Shown here piece after piece: positions 17,343 through 25,487 of a stretch of DNA of 64,000 nucleotides. Position 1 is the first letter of the stretch, and each line of letters starts with the position of its first letter. A program made the translations under genes and the position numbers. The notes under the pieces are model-generated. The model saw only the letters and a program-made list of their open reading frames with translations, made no database searches and was not told where the DNA came from. The stretch spans positions 620,001 to 684,000 of the forward strand of contig NZ_JBNAGH010000003.1 of NCBI RefSeq assembly GCF_049801095.1, given 5' to 3'. This DNA is from Dinoroseobacter sp049801095. GTDB taxonomy: Bacteria; Pseudomonadota; Alphaproteobacteria; Rhodobacterales; Rhodobacteraceae.

Positions 17343-17372
17343 GCGCGCATCGCGCGCGGGGGCAGAGCCCCC
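17343..17372. repeat. Double hairpin between hypD and hypE
   Basis: Two inverted repeats follow each other: GCGCGC-ATC-GCGCGC (17343-17357) and GGGGGC-AGA-GCCCCC (17358-17372, touching the hypD stop). On the transcribed strand they are followed by CCCCCAGAGTATTTGACG. From memory, similar 'CCCCAGAGTATTT' strings are common between genes in Rhodobacterales; I cannot verify that here. It could stabilise the upstream mRNA or reduce hypE expression. Confidence 0.6.
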
Positions 17373-18523
17373 TACTCCGCCGCAACCGGGTCCAGCGCCC
17401 GGGCCCCGCCATACTGGTAATAGGCCGCACAAGCGCCTTCGGAACTGACCATCAACGCCCCCAGAGGCATCTCCGGCGTGCAGCCGCGCCCGAATTGCGG
17501 ACAGGCGACGGGCTTCATCCGCCCGGTCATCACCGCCCCGCAGGCACAGCCCTCGATCTCCTCGACCACGCGGCGCTCCGCCCCGTAACCGATCTCGAAC
17601 TTCTCTTCCGCATCAAAGGCGGCATAGGTCTCGCGGATCCGCAGCCCGCTCGCATCGATCTCGCCCAGCCCACGCCACTCGAAGGTCGGGCGCGGCTCAT
17701 AAACATCGGCAATCGCCGCAAGGCTCACCGGATTGCCATGCTCGGGCACCACCCGCGCATACTGGTTTTCGATCTCGGCACGGCCGTCGCGGATCTGCTC
17801 CAGCACCATGAGCACCGATTGCAAGAGATCCAGCGGCTCGAACCCTGCCACCACCAGCGGCTTGCCATACTCCTCGGCAATGAAATCATAGGGATGCACG
17901 CCGATCACCATGCTCACATGGCCCGGCCCCACAAACCCGTCCAGCACCATATGCGGGTCATCCAGCAGCGCCTTGATGGGGGGCGGCACGGTGATGTGGT
18001 TGCAGAAGACGCTGAAATTCGTCAGCCCCTCGCGCGCCGCGGCCTGAATGCTCAGCGCGGTCGACGGCGTCGTGGTCTCGAACCCGAGGCCAAAGAACAC
18101 CACCTCCCGATCCGGGTTGCGGCGCGCCAGTTCCAGCGCGTCGAGCGGGGAATAAACCATGCGGATATCGGCCCCATCGGCCTTGGCCTGCAGCAGGGAT
18201 TTGCGGGTCCCCGGCACGCGCATGGCATCCCCAAAGGTGGTGAAGATCACCTCCGGCCGCTCGGCCAGCTCCACGCATTCATCGACCCGGCTCATGGGCA
18301 GCACGCAGACCGGGCAACCCGGCCCATGGATGAACTCGATCCCCGGCGGGGTCAGCTTGTCGAGCCCGTAGCGAAAGATCGCATGGGTGTGACCACCGCA
18401 AATCTCCATGATGTGGACGGGCTTCTCCGCCGTCGCACCGATCTCGTCACAGACCTTCTCGATCGCCGCGAGCACGCCCTTGGCCGCCTTGGGATCCCGA
18501 AACTCCTGAACATATTTCATCAC
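17372..18523 (-). CDS. hypD: [NiFe]-hydrogenase maturation protein HypD
   Basis: The 383-residue protein shows the full set of HypD motifs: MEICGGHTHAIFRYGLD (about residue 40), FIHGPGCPVCVLP, GLGFETTTPSTA and the C-terminal CPQFGRGCTPEMPLGALMVSSEGACAAYYQYGG with [4Fe-4S] and redox cysteines. HypD with HypC is the scaffold where the Fe(CN)2CO unit is assembled. Its ATG overlaps the hypC stop (ATGA). Length is normal for the family. Confidence 0.97.
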   Translation of the reverse strand: MMKYVQEFRDPKAAKGVLAAIEKVCDEIGATAEKPVHIMEICGGHTHAIFRYGLDKLTPPGIEFIHGPGCPVCVLPMSRVDECVELAERPEVIFTTFGDAMRVPGTRKSLLQAKADGADIRMVYSPLDALELARRNPDREVVFFGLGFETTTPSTALSIQAAAREGLTNFSVFCNHITVPPPIKALLDDPHMVLDGFVGPGHVSMVIGVHPYDFIAEEYGKPLVVAGFEPLDLLQSVLMVLEQIRDGRAEIENQYARVVPEHGNPVSLAAIADVYEPRPTFEWRGLGEIDASGLRIRETYAAFDAEEKFEIGYGAERRVVEEIEGCACGAVMTGRMKPVACPQFGRGCTPEMPLGALMVSSEGACAAYYQYGGARALDPVAAE

Positions 18524-18816
18524 GCACCCTCCCCGGCGAGCATGGCATTGGAGGCCTGCATGGCCTCGATCTCTTCCTGGGCCTCACCCAGCTCGCGCAA
18601 GGCCTCGAGGGTCTTGGCGGCTTCCTCGGCATCAATGGCGCTCATGGCGAAGCCCACATGGATCAGCGCCCAGGTCCCGATCAGCTCCTCCAGCGGTCGG
18701 TTGCCCGCCACGCAAGCCACATTGACCTCGCGTTTCACGCCCGACACATCGACCTGCGCCATCAGGCGGTCGGGATCGGTGATGGCCGTAATCCGGCCCG
18801 GAATTCCTAAGCACAT
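18520..18816 (-). CDS. hypC: [NiFe]-hydrogenase maturation chaperone HypC
   Basis: The 98-residue protein begins MCLGIPGRITAI, the invariant start in which Cys2 (after Met removal the N-terminal Cys) binds the iron unit. VNVACVAGNRPLEELIGTWALIHVGFA is the conserved OB-fold core. The end is an Ala/Glu helix somewhat longer than in E. coli HypC. It carries the Fe(CN)2CO moiety from HypD to the large-subunit precursor. A second HypC-like protein, HupF, is encoded at 24512-24832. Confidence 0.96.
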   Translation of the reverse strand: MCLGIPGRITAITDPDRLMAQVDVSGVKREVNVACVAGNRPLEELIGTWALIHVGFAMSAIDAEEAAKTLEALRELGEAQEEIEAMQASNAMLAGEGA

Positions 18817-18828
18817 TGGGTGTCCTCC

Positions 18829-20313
18829 TCAGTCCAGCTCGCGCGCGGTGGTCTCCGGCGCGGGCTTGATGCCGTAGCGGTCGAGCTTGGCGCGCAAGCC
18901 GACCCGGCTCAGCCCCAGTTCCGCCGCCGCCCGGCTCTTGTTCCATTTCAGCCGCGTGAGCGTCTCGCGCAGGATGCGCATCTCGATAAGCTCCACCCGG
19001 TCCTTGAGCGAGCCGTCGGTCATCGCCGCGGGATCCGCCATCCGGTCATCGGAGCCCTCGCCCGGCGCGGTCTGCAGGATGTGGCGCGAGATCAGCTCTG
19101 CGCCCAGCACATCCTCCTGGGCAAAGATCAGCATCCGCGTGACCTCATTCTCAAGCTCCCGCAGGTTCCCGGGCCAGTCGTAGTTTTCCAGGAATGACAG
19201 CGCGCCATCGGTAAAACCGCGCACCTTCTTGCCGTGCAGGTTCGCCGCCTCAAAGAGCATGTTGGTGGCGAGGATCGAGATATCCCCGGGCCGCGCCCGC
19301 AGAGGCGGCATGGTCAACTCGGTGGAGGCCAGCAGGTAGAAGAGATCGCTGCGAAAGCTTCCCTCGGCCATCATCGCGCGCAGATCCTTATGGGTGCCCG
19401 CCAGCAGGCGCACATTGGTGGTCTGCACCTCCGTGGCCCCCACAGGCTGGAACGCGCCTTCGCTCAGAACCCGGGTCAGCTTGAGCTGAAACTCCGGGCT
19501 CAGCGCATCGATCCCGCCGAGATAGAGCGTCGCCTGATCCGCCTTGCGCAAAAGGCCGATCTTGTTGGCGTTGGAATGCTCCAGCGCGCCGCGCCGGGCG
19601 CCGAACAGCTCGGCCTCCAGAAACGCATCCGGCAGGCCCGCGCAGTTGAACGCATAGAAAGGACGATCTGCGCGGAGGGACGCGTAATGCATCGCCCGCG
19701 CCAGATCGGTTTTGCCCGTGCCCACTTCGCCAGTGAGCAACACGGGTACGTCAAAGCTCGCGAATTGCCGTGCCTGGGCCACGGTTTCATTGGTCGGAGA
19801 GTTGGTCGCGCGCAGGATGGTCTCAAACCCCATCCCCTCGCGCAGAGCGGCCCGCTGCTTGTCCAGCTTCGTCTGCGCCGTGGTCCCGAGATAGCGCATC
19901 TCAAGGCTCATCCGCTCATTGTCACGGCTCAGAGAAAAAAGGTCGGCAGCATTCTTGGCCACCATCAGGAGCTGGTCCGGATGCCAGGGCTTGGTCACAA
20001 ACTGATAGATCCCGGCCTCGTTGATCGCCGCCACCATGGACTCGCCATCCGTGTAGCCGGTGATGATGATCCGCACGGTCTCGGGCCAGCGCTCCCGCAC
20101 ATCCGAGAGCAGTTCAACGCCGGTCTTCCCGGGCATCCGCTGATCGCAAAAGATCACCTGGATCCACTCCCGCTCAAGGATGTCCCAGGCGGCCTCCGCA
20201 TCGGCGGCGGTGAAGATCTCGAAATCGTCCTCAAGCGCCATGCGCATGGAGGTCAGGGAATGCGCCTCGTCATCGACGAGGAGCACTCCGGGGAGGGGCG
20301 GTGCCTTGGTCAT
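18829..20313 (-). CDS. hupR: Hydrogenase response regulator HupR (HoxA family) with degenerate AAA+ domain
   Basis: The 494-residue protein has three parts: receiver domain (residues 8-120, phospho-acceptor Asp57 in VIFCDQRMP), NtrC-type AAA+ domain (about 165-400) and a Fis-type helix-turn-helix (about 450-482, NKSRAAAELGLSRVGLRAKL). Walker A is intact (GEVGTGKT, 195-202). The sigma54-contact loop reads GALEHS at 242-247 instead of GAFTGA, and the Walker B region reads LYLGGID at 263-269 instead of LFLDE(I/V), so the acidic pair is lost. FRSDLF keeps the arginine of the sensor region. It overlaps hypB by ATGA. It should activate hupSL in response to HupT. Confidence 0.95.
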   Translation of the reverse strand: MTKAPPLPGVLLVDDEAHSLTSMRMALEDDFEIFTAADAEAAWDILEREWIQVIFCDQRMPGKTGVELLSDVRERWPETVRIIITGYTDGESMVAAINEAGIYQFVTKPWHPDQLLMVAKNAADLFSLSRDNERMSLEMRYLGTTAQTKLDKQRAALREGMGFETILRATNSPTNETVAQARQFASFDVPVLLTGEVGTGKTDLARAMHYASLRADRPFYAFNCAGLPDAFLEAELFGARRGALEHSNANKIGLLRKADQATLYLGGIDALSPEFQLKLTRVLSEGAFQPVGATEVQTTNVRLLAGTHKDLRAMMAEGSFRSDLFYLLASTELTMPPLRARPGDISILATNMLFEAANLHGKKVRGFTDGALSFLENYDWPGNLRELENEVTRMLIFAQEDVLGAELISRHILQTAPGEGSDDRMADPAAMTDGSLKDRVELIEMRILRETLTRLKWNKSRAAAELGLSRVGLRAKLDRYGIKPAPETTARELD

Positions 20314-21149
20314 TCGGCCGCTGCCGCTTGTGCGGTCTTGGCCGCCAGCGCCTGCCGCAGCCAGGCGATCCAGGCCTCCATCCCCTCGCCCGTGCGGGCC
20401 GAGACGCGGAGGATCTCGATCTCCGGGTTCACGCGGCGCAGATGGGTCTCGAAAAGATCCAGATCGATATCGCAATAGGGCGCGAGGTCGATCTTGTTCA
20501 GGATCGCCAGCTTGGAGGCGGTGAACATATCCGGGTATTTCAGGGGCTTGTCCTCACCCTCGGTCACCGACAGGATCGCGACCTTGGCGTCCTCGCCCAG
20601 ATCGAACGCCGCCGGGCAGACAAGGTTGCCTACGTTCTCAATAAACAGGATCGCGCCCGGATCCAGCGCCAGATGGTCGAGCGCATGACCCACCATATGC
20701 CCGTCCAGATGGCAACCCTTGCCGGTATTGACCTGCACTGCGCGCGCGCCGGTCTCGCGGATCCGGTCCGCATCGGCACTGGTCTGCTGGTCGCCTTCGA
20801 TCACCGCGAGGGGCTGATCGCCCAACGCCTCGATCGTCTTGCAGAGCAGCGTCGTCTTGCCCGAACCCGGGGAGGAGACAAGGTTCAGCGCCAGCGCGTT
20901 GAGCTCGGCGAGCCGCGCGCGGTTGCCATCCGCATAGGCGTCGTTCTTGGACAGGATGCTGGTCTCGATCTCGATCAGCCGCTCCTGGCTCATCCCCGGC
21001 ACCTCGACCCCGGCAGGGCCTGCGCCAAAATGAATGTCCTGCCCGTGGTGATGGTGATGATGGTGGTGGTGATCATGCCCGTGGGCGTGGCTATGCCCGC
21101 CCGCCTCGATCTTCACCCCATCGCCGTCGCATCCGCATACCGTGCACAT
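20310..21149 (-). CDS. hypB: Hydrogenase nickel-incorporation GTPase HypB
   Basis: The 279-residue protein starts MCTVCGCD with the N-terminal high-affinity nickel CxxCGC motif. A histidine-rich stretch at residues 19-35 includes nine consecutive His. Next comes the P-loop SSPGSGKTT (about 93), IEGDQQTSADADRI, ENVGNLVCPAAFDLGED and the GTPase NKIDLAPY. The His tract can store nickel as well as deliver it. The start was placed at the MCTVCGC Met, one base after the hypA stop; the 42 bases upstream belong to hypA. GTP hydrolysis drives nickel transfer together with HypA. Confidence 0.97.
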   Translation of the reverse strand: MCTVCGCDGDGVKIEAGGHSHAHGHDHHHHHHHHHGQDIHFGAGPAGVEVPGMSQERLIEIETSILSKNDAYADGNRARLAELNALALNLVSSPGSGKTTLLCKTIEALGDQPLAVIEGDQQTSADADRIRETGARAVQVNTGKGCHLDGHMVGHALDHLALDPGAILFIENVGNLVCPAAFDLGEDAKVAILSVTEGEDKPLKYPDMFTASKLAILNKIDLAPYCDIDLDLFETHLRRVNPEIEILRVSARTGEGMEAWIAWLRQALAAKTAQAAAAE

Positions 21150-21150
21150 C

Positions 21151-21492
21151 TCAAGCCACCTCCATATCCTTGATCCGCATCTCGTCCCCACCCTGGGGCA
21201 TCATCTTGCCGCTGCCGCAATCCGGGCAGGGGTCGAGCCGGTCGTTGATCTCTTTTTCGCTCATACAGTCATAACAAAGGGCTATCCCCGGCAGGTCGAT
21301 CAGCTCCAGCGCGGCATCTTCCGCAGGCGAGCCGCGCATGACCACCTCAAAGGCAAAGCGCAGGGCGTCCTTCTCGACGCCCGCGAAGCGCCCGATCTCC
21401 AGCCGCAGCCGCGTGACCCGGTCAAAGCCGTGGTTGCGGGCCTGATCCTCGACAATGCCGCGGATCCCTTCGCAAAGCGACATCTCATGCAT
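21151..21492 (-). CDS. hypA: Hydrogenase nickel-insertion protein HypA
   Basis: The 113-residue protein starts MHEMSLCEGI, with His2 as nickel ligand, and has a zinc site CYDC...CPDCGSGK near residues 74-96. It hands nickel to the HupL precursor with HypB. Its first codons overlap the 3' end of hupK by 8 bases, so it belongs to the same transcript. Length matches the family. Confidence 0.96.
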   Translation of the reverse strand: MHEMSLCEGIRGIVEDQARNHGFDRVTRLRLEIGRFAGVEKDALRFAFEVVMRGSPAEDAALELIDLPGIALCYDCMSEKEINDRLDPCPDCGSGKMMPQGGDEMRIKDMEVA

Positions 21493-22402
21493 GGGCCGGC
21501 TCCGGGTTATGGGTCACAGGGGCGCAGGGATCGAGGATCGCAAAGAGCAGGTCGACCCGCGCTTGGCTGGGATCGTTCAGGCAGGCAAGCGCCTGATGCA
21601 TGGTGCCGCGCGGGGCCGTGCCATGATCCGTGGGGGTCGCCCGGGCAAACCCGGTGACCCGCCCCTGATCATCGCAGGACGCCCGGCAAAAATAGGTCCC
21701 CCGGGCGGCAGCAACCTCGGCGGTGCCATCGGCCCACTGGCGCGCGCGGGGCTGCCAGCCTTGGGCCAGCGCCTCAAGCTCCAGCGCCCGGGCCGTGGCA
21801 CGCCAAAACGGGCCGCGCCCATAGATCGCTTCGATATCGCCCAGGAGGGGATGCGCGCCATGACGCCCGACGGCGGAGTTCTCCGATGGCGCCCCGTTGA
21901 ACGGATCACCTGCACCGGCGAAGGGCAACGCATCGCAGGTCGCCTCCCCCGGGGCAAAGGCCCGCTCGATCCCGTTCAGCACCGCGAGCCCTGGGGCCTC
22001 GCCCCGCCGCAGAAGATCGAGAAACGCGGTCAAGCTCTGGGGCAAGGTCGCAGCTCCGAAGAGCGCATGGCGCAGAGCCTCGCCAGACTGTTGCAGCAGG
22101 TCCGGGCGCTGTGGCAGCCCCAGATGCCCCGGCCAGCGCAGGGCAAAGACCAGCACATGTTCGCGCAGGATCTCGGCCTGCAGCGCCTTGGCATCTCCGG
22201 GCAAGGCCGGCAGGTCCAGTGCCAGCCGTGCCGCCACCCGCTGGGTCACCGCGCAAACGTTGAAGATCCGCGGCAGGAGCTCGGCGGCCTCAGCAGCAGG
22301 GCGCCCGGACAGAAAGGCCCCGATCGGCATCGCAGCCTCCGGGATCAGACGCGGGGGCGCGCCTGCCTTGGTCCATCGCAACTGCAACCCGGAGCCCGCC
22401 AT
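21485..22402 (-). CDS. hupK: Hydrogenase assembly protein HupK (degenerate large-subunit homologue)
   Basis: The 305-residue protein fits HupK by position (between hupJ and hypA) and by remnants of large-subunit ligand motifs. RIFNVCAVTQ near residue 45 echoes RICGVCTG with one Cys lost, and LDPCAPVTH at about 290-298 echoes DPCLACSTH with the second Cys replaced. In rhizobial work HupK is linked to assembly of the iron centre on HypC/HupF complexes. It has no cleavable C-terminal extension. The gene is 4 bases after hupJ. Confidence 0.88.
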   Translation of the reverse strand: MAGSGLQLRWTKAGAPPRLIPEAAMPIGAFLSGRPAAEAAELLPRIFNVCAVTQRVAARLALDLPALPGDAKALQAEILREHVLVFALRWPGHLGLPQRPDLLQQSGEALRHALFGAATLPQSLTAFLDLLRRGEAPGLAVLNGIERAFAPGEATCDALPFAGAGDPFNGAPSENSAVGRHGAHPLLGDIEAIYGRGPFWRATARALELEALAQGWQPRARQWADGTAEVAAARGTYFCRASCDDQGRVTGFARATPTDHGTAPRGTMHQALACLNDPSQARVDLLFAILDPCAPVTHNPEPAHA

Positions 22403-22406
22403 GATC

Positions 22407-23282
22407 TCAGCTCTCGCCTCCGGCCAGACCGCCCGAGATCACCGCGCGTCGCGACGGCGCCTCGGCCAGGATCGCGGCCTTGGCGGCCTCGGTCTCGGCC
22501 CGGGCGCGGGCCTTGGCGGCCTCCTCGGTCTCCGCTTCTGCGGCCGCTTCGGCCTCGGCCACCGCATCAAGCTCAGCCTGCCGCGTGGCGCGGATCTCGG
22601 CAGCCCGGTCGGTTTCGGCCCGGTTGTTCTCGTCAAAGAGCGCAACCATCACCGCGCGCGCCGTATCCAGCGCCTGCATCTGGCTGTTGAACGCCTCCAT
22701 CGGCGAGAAAAGCGAGCAGGCCTTGTAGCCCCCCACGGTCTCGCGGGTGTTGTGCAGGAACTCGTAGGTGCCCGAGGGGAAATCGAGGTTCTCCTTCGCC
22801 CCGGCGGTCAGATCCGCCCAATCCTCATCCCGCCCCGGCAGGAGCACGAGGTTCATGAACCAGGGCGACATCAGCACCCCGAGATAGCCCGTGCCATGGG
22901 GGCGAAAGCCCACAGCCTCCACATGGAGCGCCTTGTTGATGATCGGCACGTCGCGCATCTTGGCGTGATAGATCTCGGTGAAATCGGCCACGAGGGCGCG
23001 CACCGCCTCCTCCATATGGGCGGAGGTTTCCGCCTCGACGGAACCCGGATCGTCGAGCACGAGGAACTGTTCCTTGGGCGCGTCGCAATTGGGGCAGGAC
23101 CAGTCCTCGGGCAGCGCGGTGAAGGGCGTGCCGGGCAGAACCTGCCGATGCTCGTCCCCCTCTGCGGGATCGTAGGGCGTCCAGCAGATCTTGCATTCCA
23201 TCACCGCCTGCGCGCTGATCTTGGCGTCCGACCCCATATAGGAGCCCTCGAAGCCGGGGGTCATGCCTTGCGCAGTGGTCAT
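22407..23282 (-). CDS. hupJ: Rubredoxin-HupJ fusion, hydrogenase assembly
   Basis: The 291-residue protein combines a rubredoxin at residues 25-75 (ECKICWTPYDPAEGD ... DWSCPNCDAPKEQF, two CxxC pairs) with a HupJ/HybE-type chaperone region from about 90 to 225 (EIYHAKMRDVPIINKALHVEAVGFRPHGTGYLGVLMSPWFMNLVLLPG). The last 65 residues are an Ala/Glu/Arg helix of low complexity. In rhizobia the two parts are separate genes, hupI and hupJ. The rubredoxin is thought to protect or supply electrons to HupS in the presence of oxygen. The ATG overlaps the hupH stop (ATGA). Confidence 0.9.
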   Translation of the reverse strand: MTTAQGMTPGFEGSYMGSDAKISAQAVMECKICWTPYDPAEGDEHRQVLPGTPFTALPEDWSCPNCDAPKEQFLVLDDPGSVEAETSAHMEEAVRALVADFTEIYHAKMRDVPIINKALHVEAVGFRPHGTGYLGVLMSPWFMNLVLLPGRDEDWADLTAGAKENLDFPSGTYEFLHNTRETVGGYKACSLFSPMEAFNSQMQALDTARAVMVALFDENNRAETDRAAEIRATRQAELDAVAEAEAAAEAETEEAAKARARAETEAAKAAILAEAPSRRAVISGGLAGGES

Positions 23283-24121
23283 CGGATCGCCTCCAGAACT
23301 TCGCGCAAACGCTCGGCACTGTCGACCAAATCCTCGGGCGCGGCCAGGGCGACCTCGGGCATGGGGCCCACCTCGTATGTATCGAGGATCCGCGTATCCA
23401 TGGAGTTGAAGAATTGCACATGCCAGACATGGGGCGTGGCCGTGGCGGTCACCCGGCAATTGCCATAGCCGCGGCTCAGCACATCAACCGAACCGGTCCC
23501 GAGGGTGGCGGCGAGCCAGTCGAGATCGGCCTCCGTATGGGGCAGCAGGGTCAGGTTGACCACATGGGTCTCAACCCCGGGCCCATAAGCGTCGGACTTG
23601 TCCCGCAGCTCCGCCAGCAGGGCGGGCGCATTGACCACCTGCGGGCTGAGCGGCGCGTCTTTCCCGAGCGCCGGCGCGACAGGGTCAAAGGCGCGGTCCC
23701 GGGCGGCTTGCGGCACGGGCGCGATCTCGATCGCGTCGACCTCGGCCCCCTTGACCTGCCAAACCCCGGCAAAAACGCTCTCTTGCACAGCGAGCGCTGG
23801 CACCCCGCGCAGCTTCATCGACACCTCGCCATCGCCCATGGTTTCGGCCAGCAGGGCACGGTTCGCCGTGTCGAGCGCGCTCAGATCGAAGGTCTCGGGC
23901 GCGCCGCCCCGGCCGACCCGGTCGGCGGCATCGGCCATCGCGGCCAGCAGGCCCAGGGCCGTGCTCACATCCGCTTCGATCTCGTCGATCTCGGGAAGAT
24001 GGGTGGAATAGGTCCGCATCCCCGAGGGCAGCGGCATGTATTCGAGCTCCGGCCCCTCGGATGGGTCCGCTTGCGAGCCGGGGCCAAACCCGGAGGGCGG
24101 CAGGTGAAAGTTCTGTACCAT
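23279..24121 (-). CDS. hupH: Hydrogenase expression/formation protein HupH (HyaF family)
   Basis: The 280-residue protein matches HupH/HyaF with GPELEYMPLPSGMRTYSTHLPEI at the N-terminus, VSMKLRGVPALAVQESVFAGVWQV in the middle and SRGYGNCRVTATATPHVWHVQFFNSMDT near the C-terminus. HupH helps mature the uptake hydrogenase, probably on the small subunit. The ATG at 24121 has a GAGGAGGG ribosome site; the longer frame reads into this site and was not used. Confidence 0.93.
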   Translation of the reverse strand: MVQNFHLPPSGFGPGSQADPSEGPELEYMPLPSGMRTYSTHLPEIDEIEADVSTALGLLAAMADAADRVGRGGAPETFDLSALDTANRALLAETMGDGEVSMKLRGVPALAVQESVFAGVWQVKGAEVDAIEIAPVPQAARDRAFDPVAPALGKDAPLSPQVVNAPALLAELRDKSDAYGPGVETHVVNLTLLPHTEADLDWLAATLGTGSVDVLSRGYGNCRVTATATPHVWHVQFFNSMDTRILDTYEVGPMPEVALAAPEDLVDSAERLREVLEAIR

Positions 24122-24131
24122 GGGGCCCTCC

Positions 24132-24506
24132 TCAGGCGGTCTCAAACTGCAGAATGCGGGTGACGCGCGCCATGTAATCGTCCCAGTCGCGCACCTTGGG
24201 GATCGCGCCGATCATGGCGCCGTCGCGGAAAAAGATCAGGCTCGGTGTCTTGAAGACCCCCGCAGCCTTGAGGATGTTCTGCTCGATTGCCGGGGTGGCG
24301 ATGGCCACATCGAACCGGTTCTGAAACGCCTGCCGGATCTCGGGCAGGATCACCGCCACATCCGTGCTCTCGAGATTGCGCACCGGATCGCCCGGAACAA
24401 AGACGCAATGGGCGCCGGGCGCGGCCAGCAGCGCCTCGAAAGCGGCCAGATCCTCCAGCCGGGCCCAGCCCAGCTCATCGGTCAATCGTGTGATCAAATA
24501 GGCCAT
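24132..24506 (-). CDS. hupG: Hydrogenase accessory protein HupG (HyaE family)
   Basis: The 124-residue protein has a thioredoxin-like fold (DVAVILPEIRQAFQNRFDVAIATPAIEQNILKAAGVFKTPSLIFFRDGAMIGAIPKVRDW) but no CxxC, as expected for the HyaE/HupG group. It probably acts as a chaperone that checks the Tat-targeted small subunit before export, by analogy to HyaE. It sits 5 bases after hupF and 10 bases before hupH. Confidence 0.93.
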   Translation of the reverse strand: MAYLITRLTDELGWARLEDLAAFEALLAAPGAHCVFVPGDPVRNLESTDVAVILPEIRQAFQNRFDVAIATPAIEQNILKAAGVFKTPSLIFFRDGAMIGAIPKVRDWDDYMARVTRILQFETA

Positions 24507-24511
24507 GGGGA

Positions 24512-24832
24512 TTATCCTGTGGTTTTGCCAGCGGCAGCCGCCGCGGCGAGATGGGGGGGAAGTTGCGGACCGCGCGCCTCGAGATCGGCGAAGGCATCGC
24601 CGAGCCCGTCTCCGGCCATGAGCGATTTCAAACCGCCCAGAGCCGCCGAGATCTTGGCCGCCTCATCGGCATCGAGCACCTCGCGCGACGCGCCGAGAAA
24701 GGTCAGCAGCCAGACGCCGGGGATCGCGTCCGGGGTGAGAGAGATATCGATCAGCTCCTCGCGCTGCCCGTCGCTGCAGAGCGCGGCGATCCCGTCGATC
24801 GAGATCACCTGCATGGGAACGCCGAGACACAT
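24512..24832 (-). CDS. hupF: HypC-like chaperone HupF
   Basis: The 106-residue protein begins MCLGVPMQVISI, the HypC-family signature with the N-terminal Cys, and continues REELIDISLTPDAIPGVWLLTFLGASREVLDADEA. A C-terminal tail of about 25 residues distinguishes HupF from HypC. In Rhizobium HupF stabilises HupL under oxygen and joins HypC in cofactor delivery. The start at 24832 is 4 bases past the hupD stop. Confidence 0.94.
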   Translation of the reverse strand: MCLGVPMQVISIDGIAALCSDGQREELIDISLTPDAIPGVWLLTFLGASREVLDADEAAKISAALGGLKSLMAGDGLGDAFADLEARGPQLPPHLAAAAAAGKTTG

Positions 24833-24836
24833 GGGA

Positions 24837-25445
24837 TCAGGCCCCAGCCGGGAAGAAGCGGGCATCGCCCGTGCGGCAGGCCTCGTCTTCCGACGGGCGC
24901 CCGGCCTCATAGGCATCGCGCAGGATCGCCGGGTCCGCCAACAGGTCGGCGGCACTCTGGCCGGGCTCGGGCTGCACGCCGTGGCGCGCGAGATAGGTCA
25001 GCGCGATTTCGATGGCCGGGGCGATCCGCTCAGCCACCAGCGGGCGCAGCCCCCCGCCGTAATCCTCCAGCTCCACCGGCTGCACACCGATCAGGCAGAG
25101 CTTCTCGGGGCATTGATCCATCAGCTGCGCCGTGGCGATCACATCCTGAAACCCGGTCTGGTGCAGGCTCATCTTCTTGGCGCCCATGAAGCGGGGCACC
25201 TCGTCATCCTCGACCACCTTGATGGTGCCGGGCTCCAGCCCGTAATCCACCGCGTCAAAGACCAAAAGCACATCCGCCTCTTCGAGAAACGGCAGCAGAT
25301 AGAGGCCCTGGGTGCCCCCATCCAGCAGTTTTACATGGTCAGGAAATTTCCACCGGCGGGCCAGCTCCTCCACGGCGCGTACGCCAAAGCCTTCATCCGC
25401 CCAAAGCACATTTCCGATCCCGAGGATCAGCACTCGCTGTGTCAT
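24837..25445 (-). CDS. hupD: Hydrogenase maturation protease HupD
   Basis: The 202-residue protein is a nickel-dependent endopeptidase of the HyaD/HybD group. Metal ligands are in ILGIGNVLWADEGFGVR (Glu18), LLVFDAVDYG (Asp near 66) and KMSLHQTGFQD (His near 96). It cuts the C-terminal 15 residues from HupL once nickel is in place. The start at 25445 follows a GGGAGGG site. Unlike most hup genes it is separated from the upstream gene by 271 bases holding a terminator and likely promoter elements. Confidence 0.95.
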   Translation of the reverse strand: MTQRVLILGIGNVLWADEGFGVRAVEELARRWKFPDHVKLLDGGTQGLYLLPFLEEADVLLVFDAVDYGLEPGTIKVVEDDEVPRFMGAKKMSLHQTGFQDVIATAQLMDQCPEKLCLIGVQPVELEDYGGGLRPLVAERIAPAIEIALTYLARHGVQPEPGQSAADLLADPAILRDAYEAGRPSEDEACRTGDARFFPAGA

Positions 25446-25487
25446 TCTGTCAGTCCCTCCCGGAGATCGGCTTATTTGTTTCCGATT

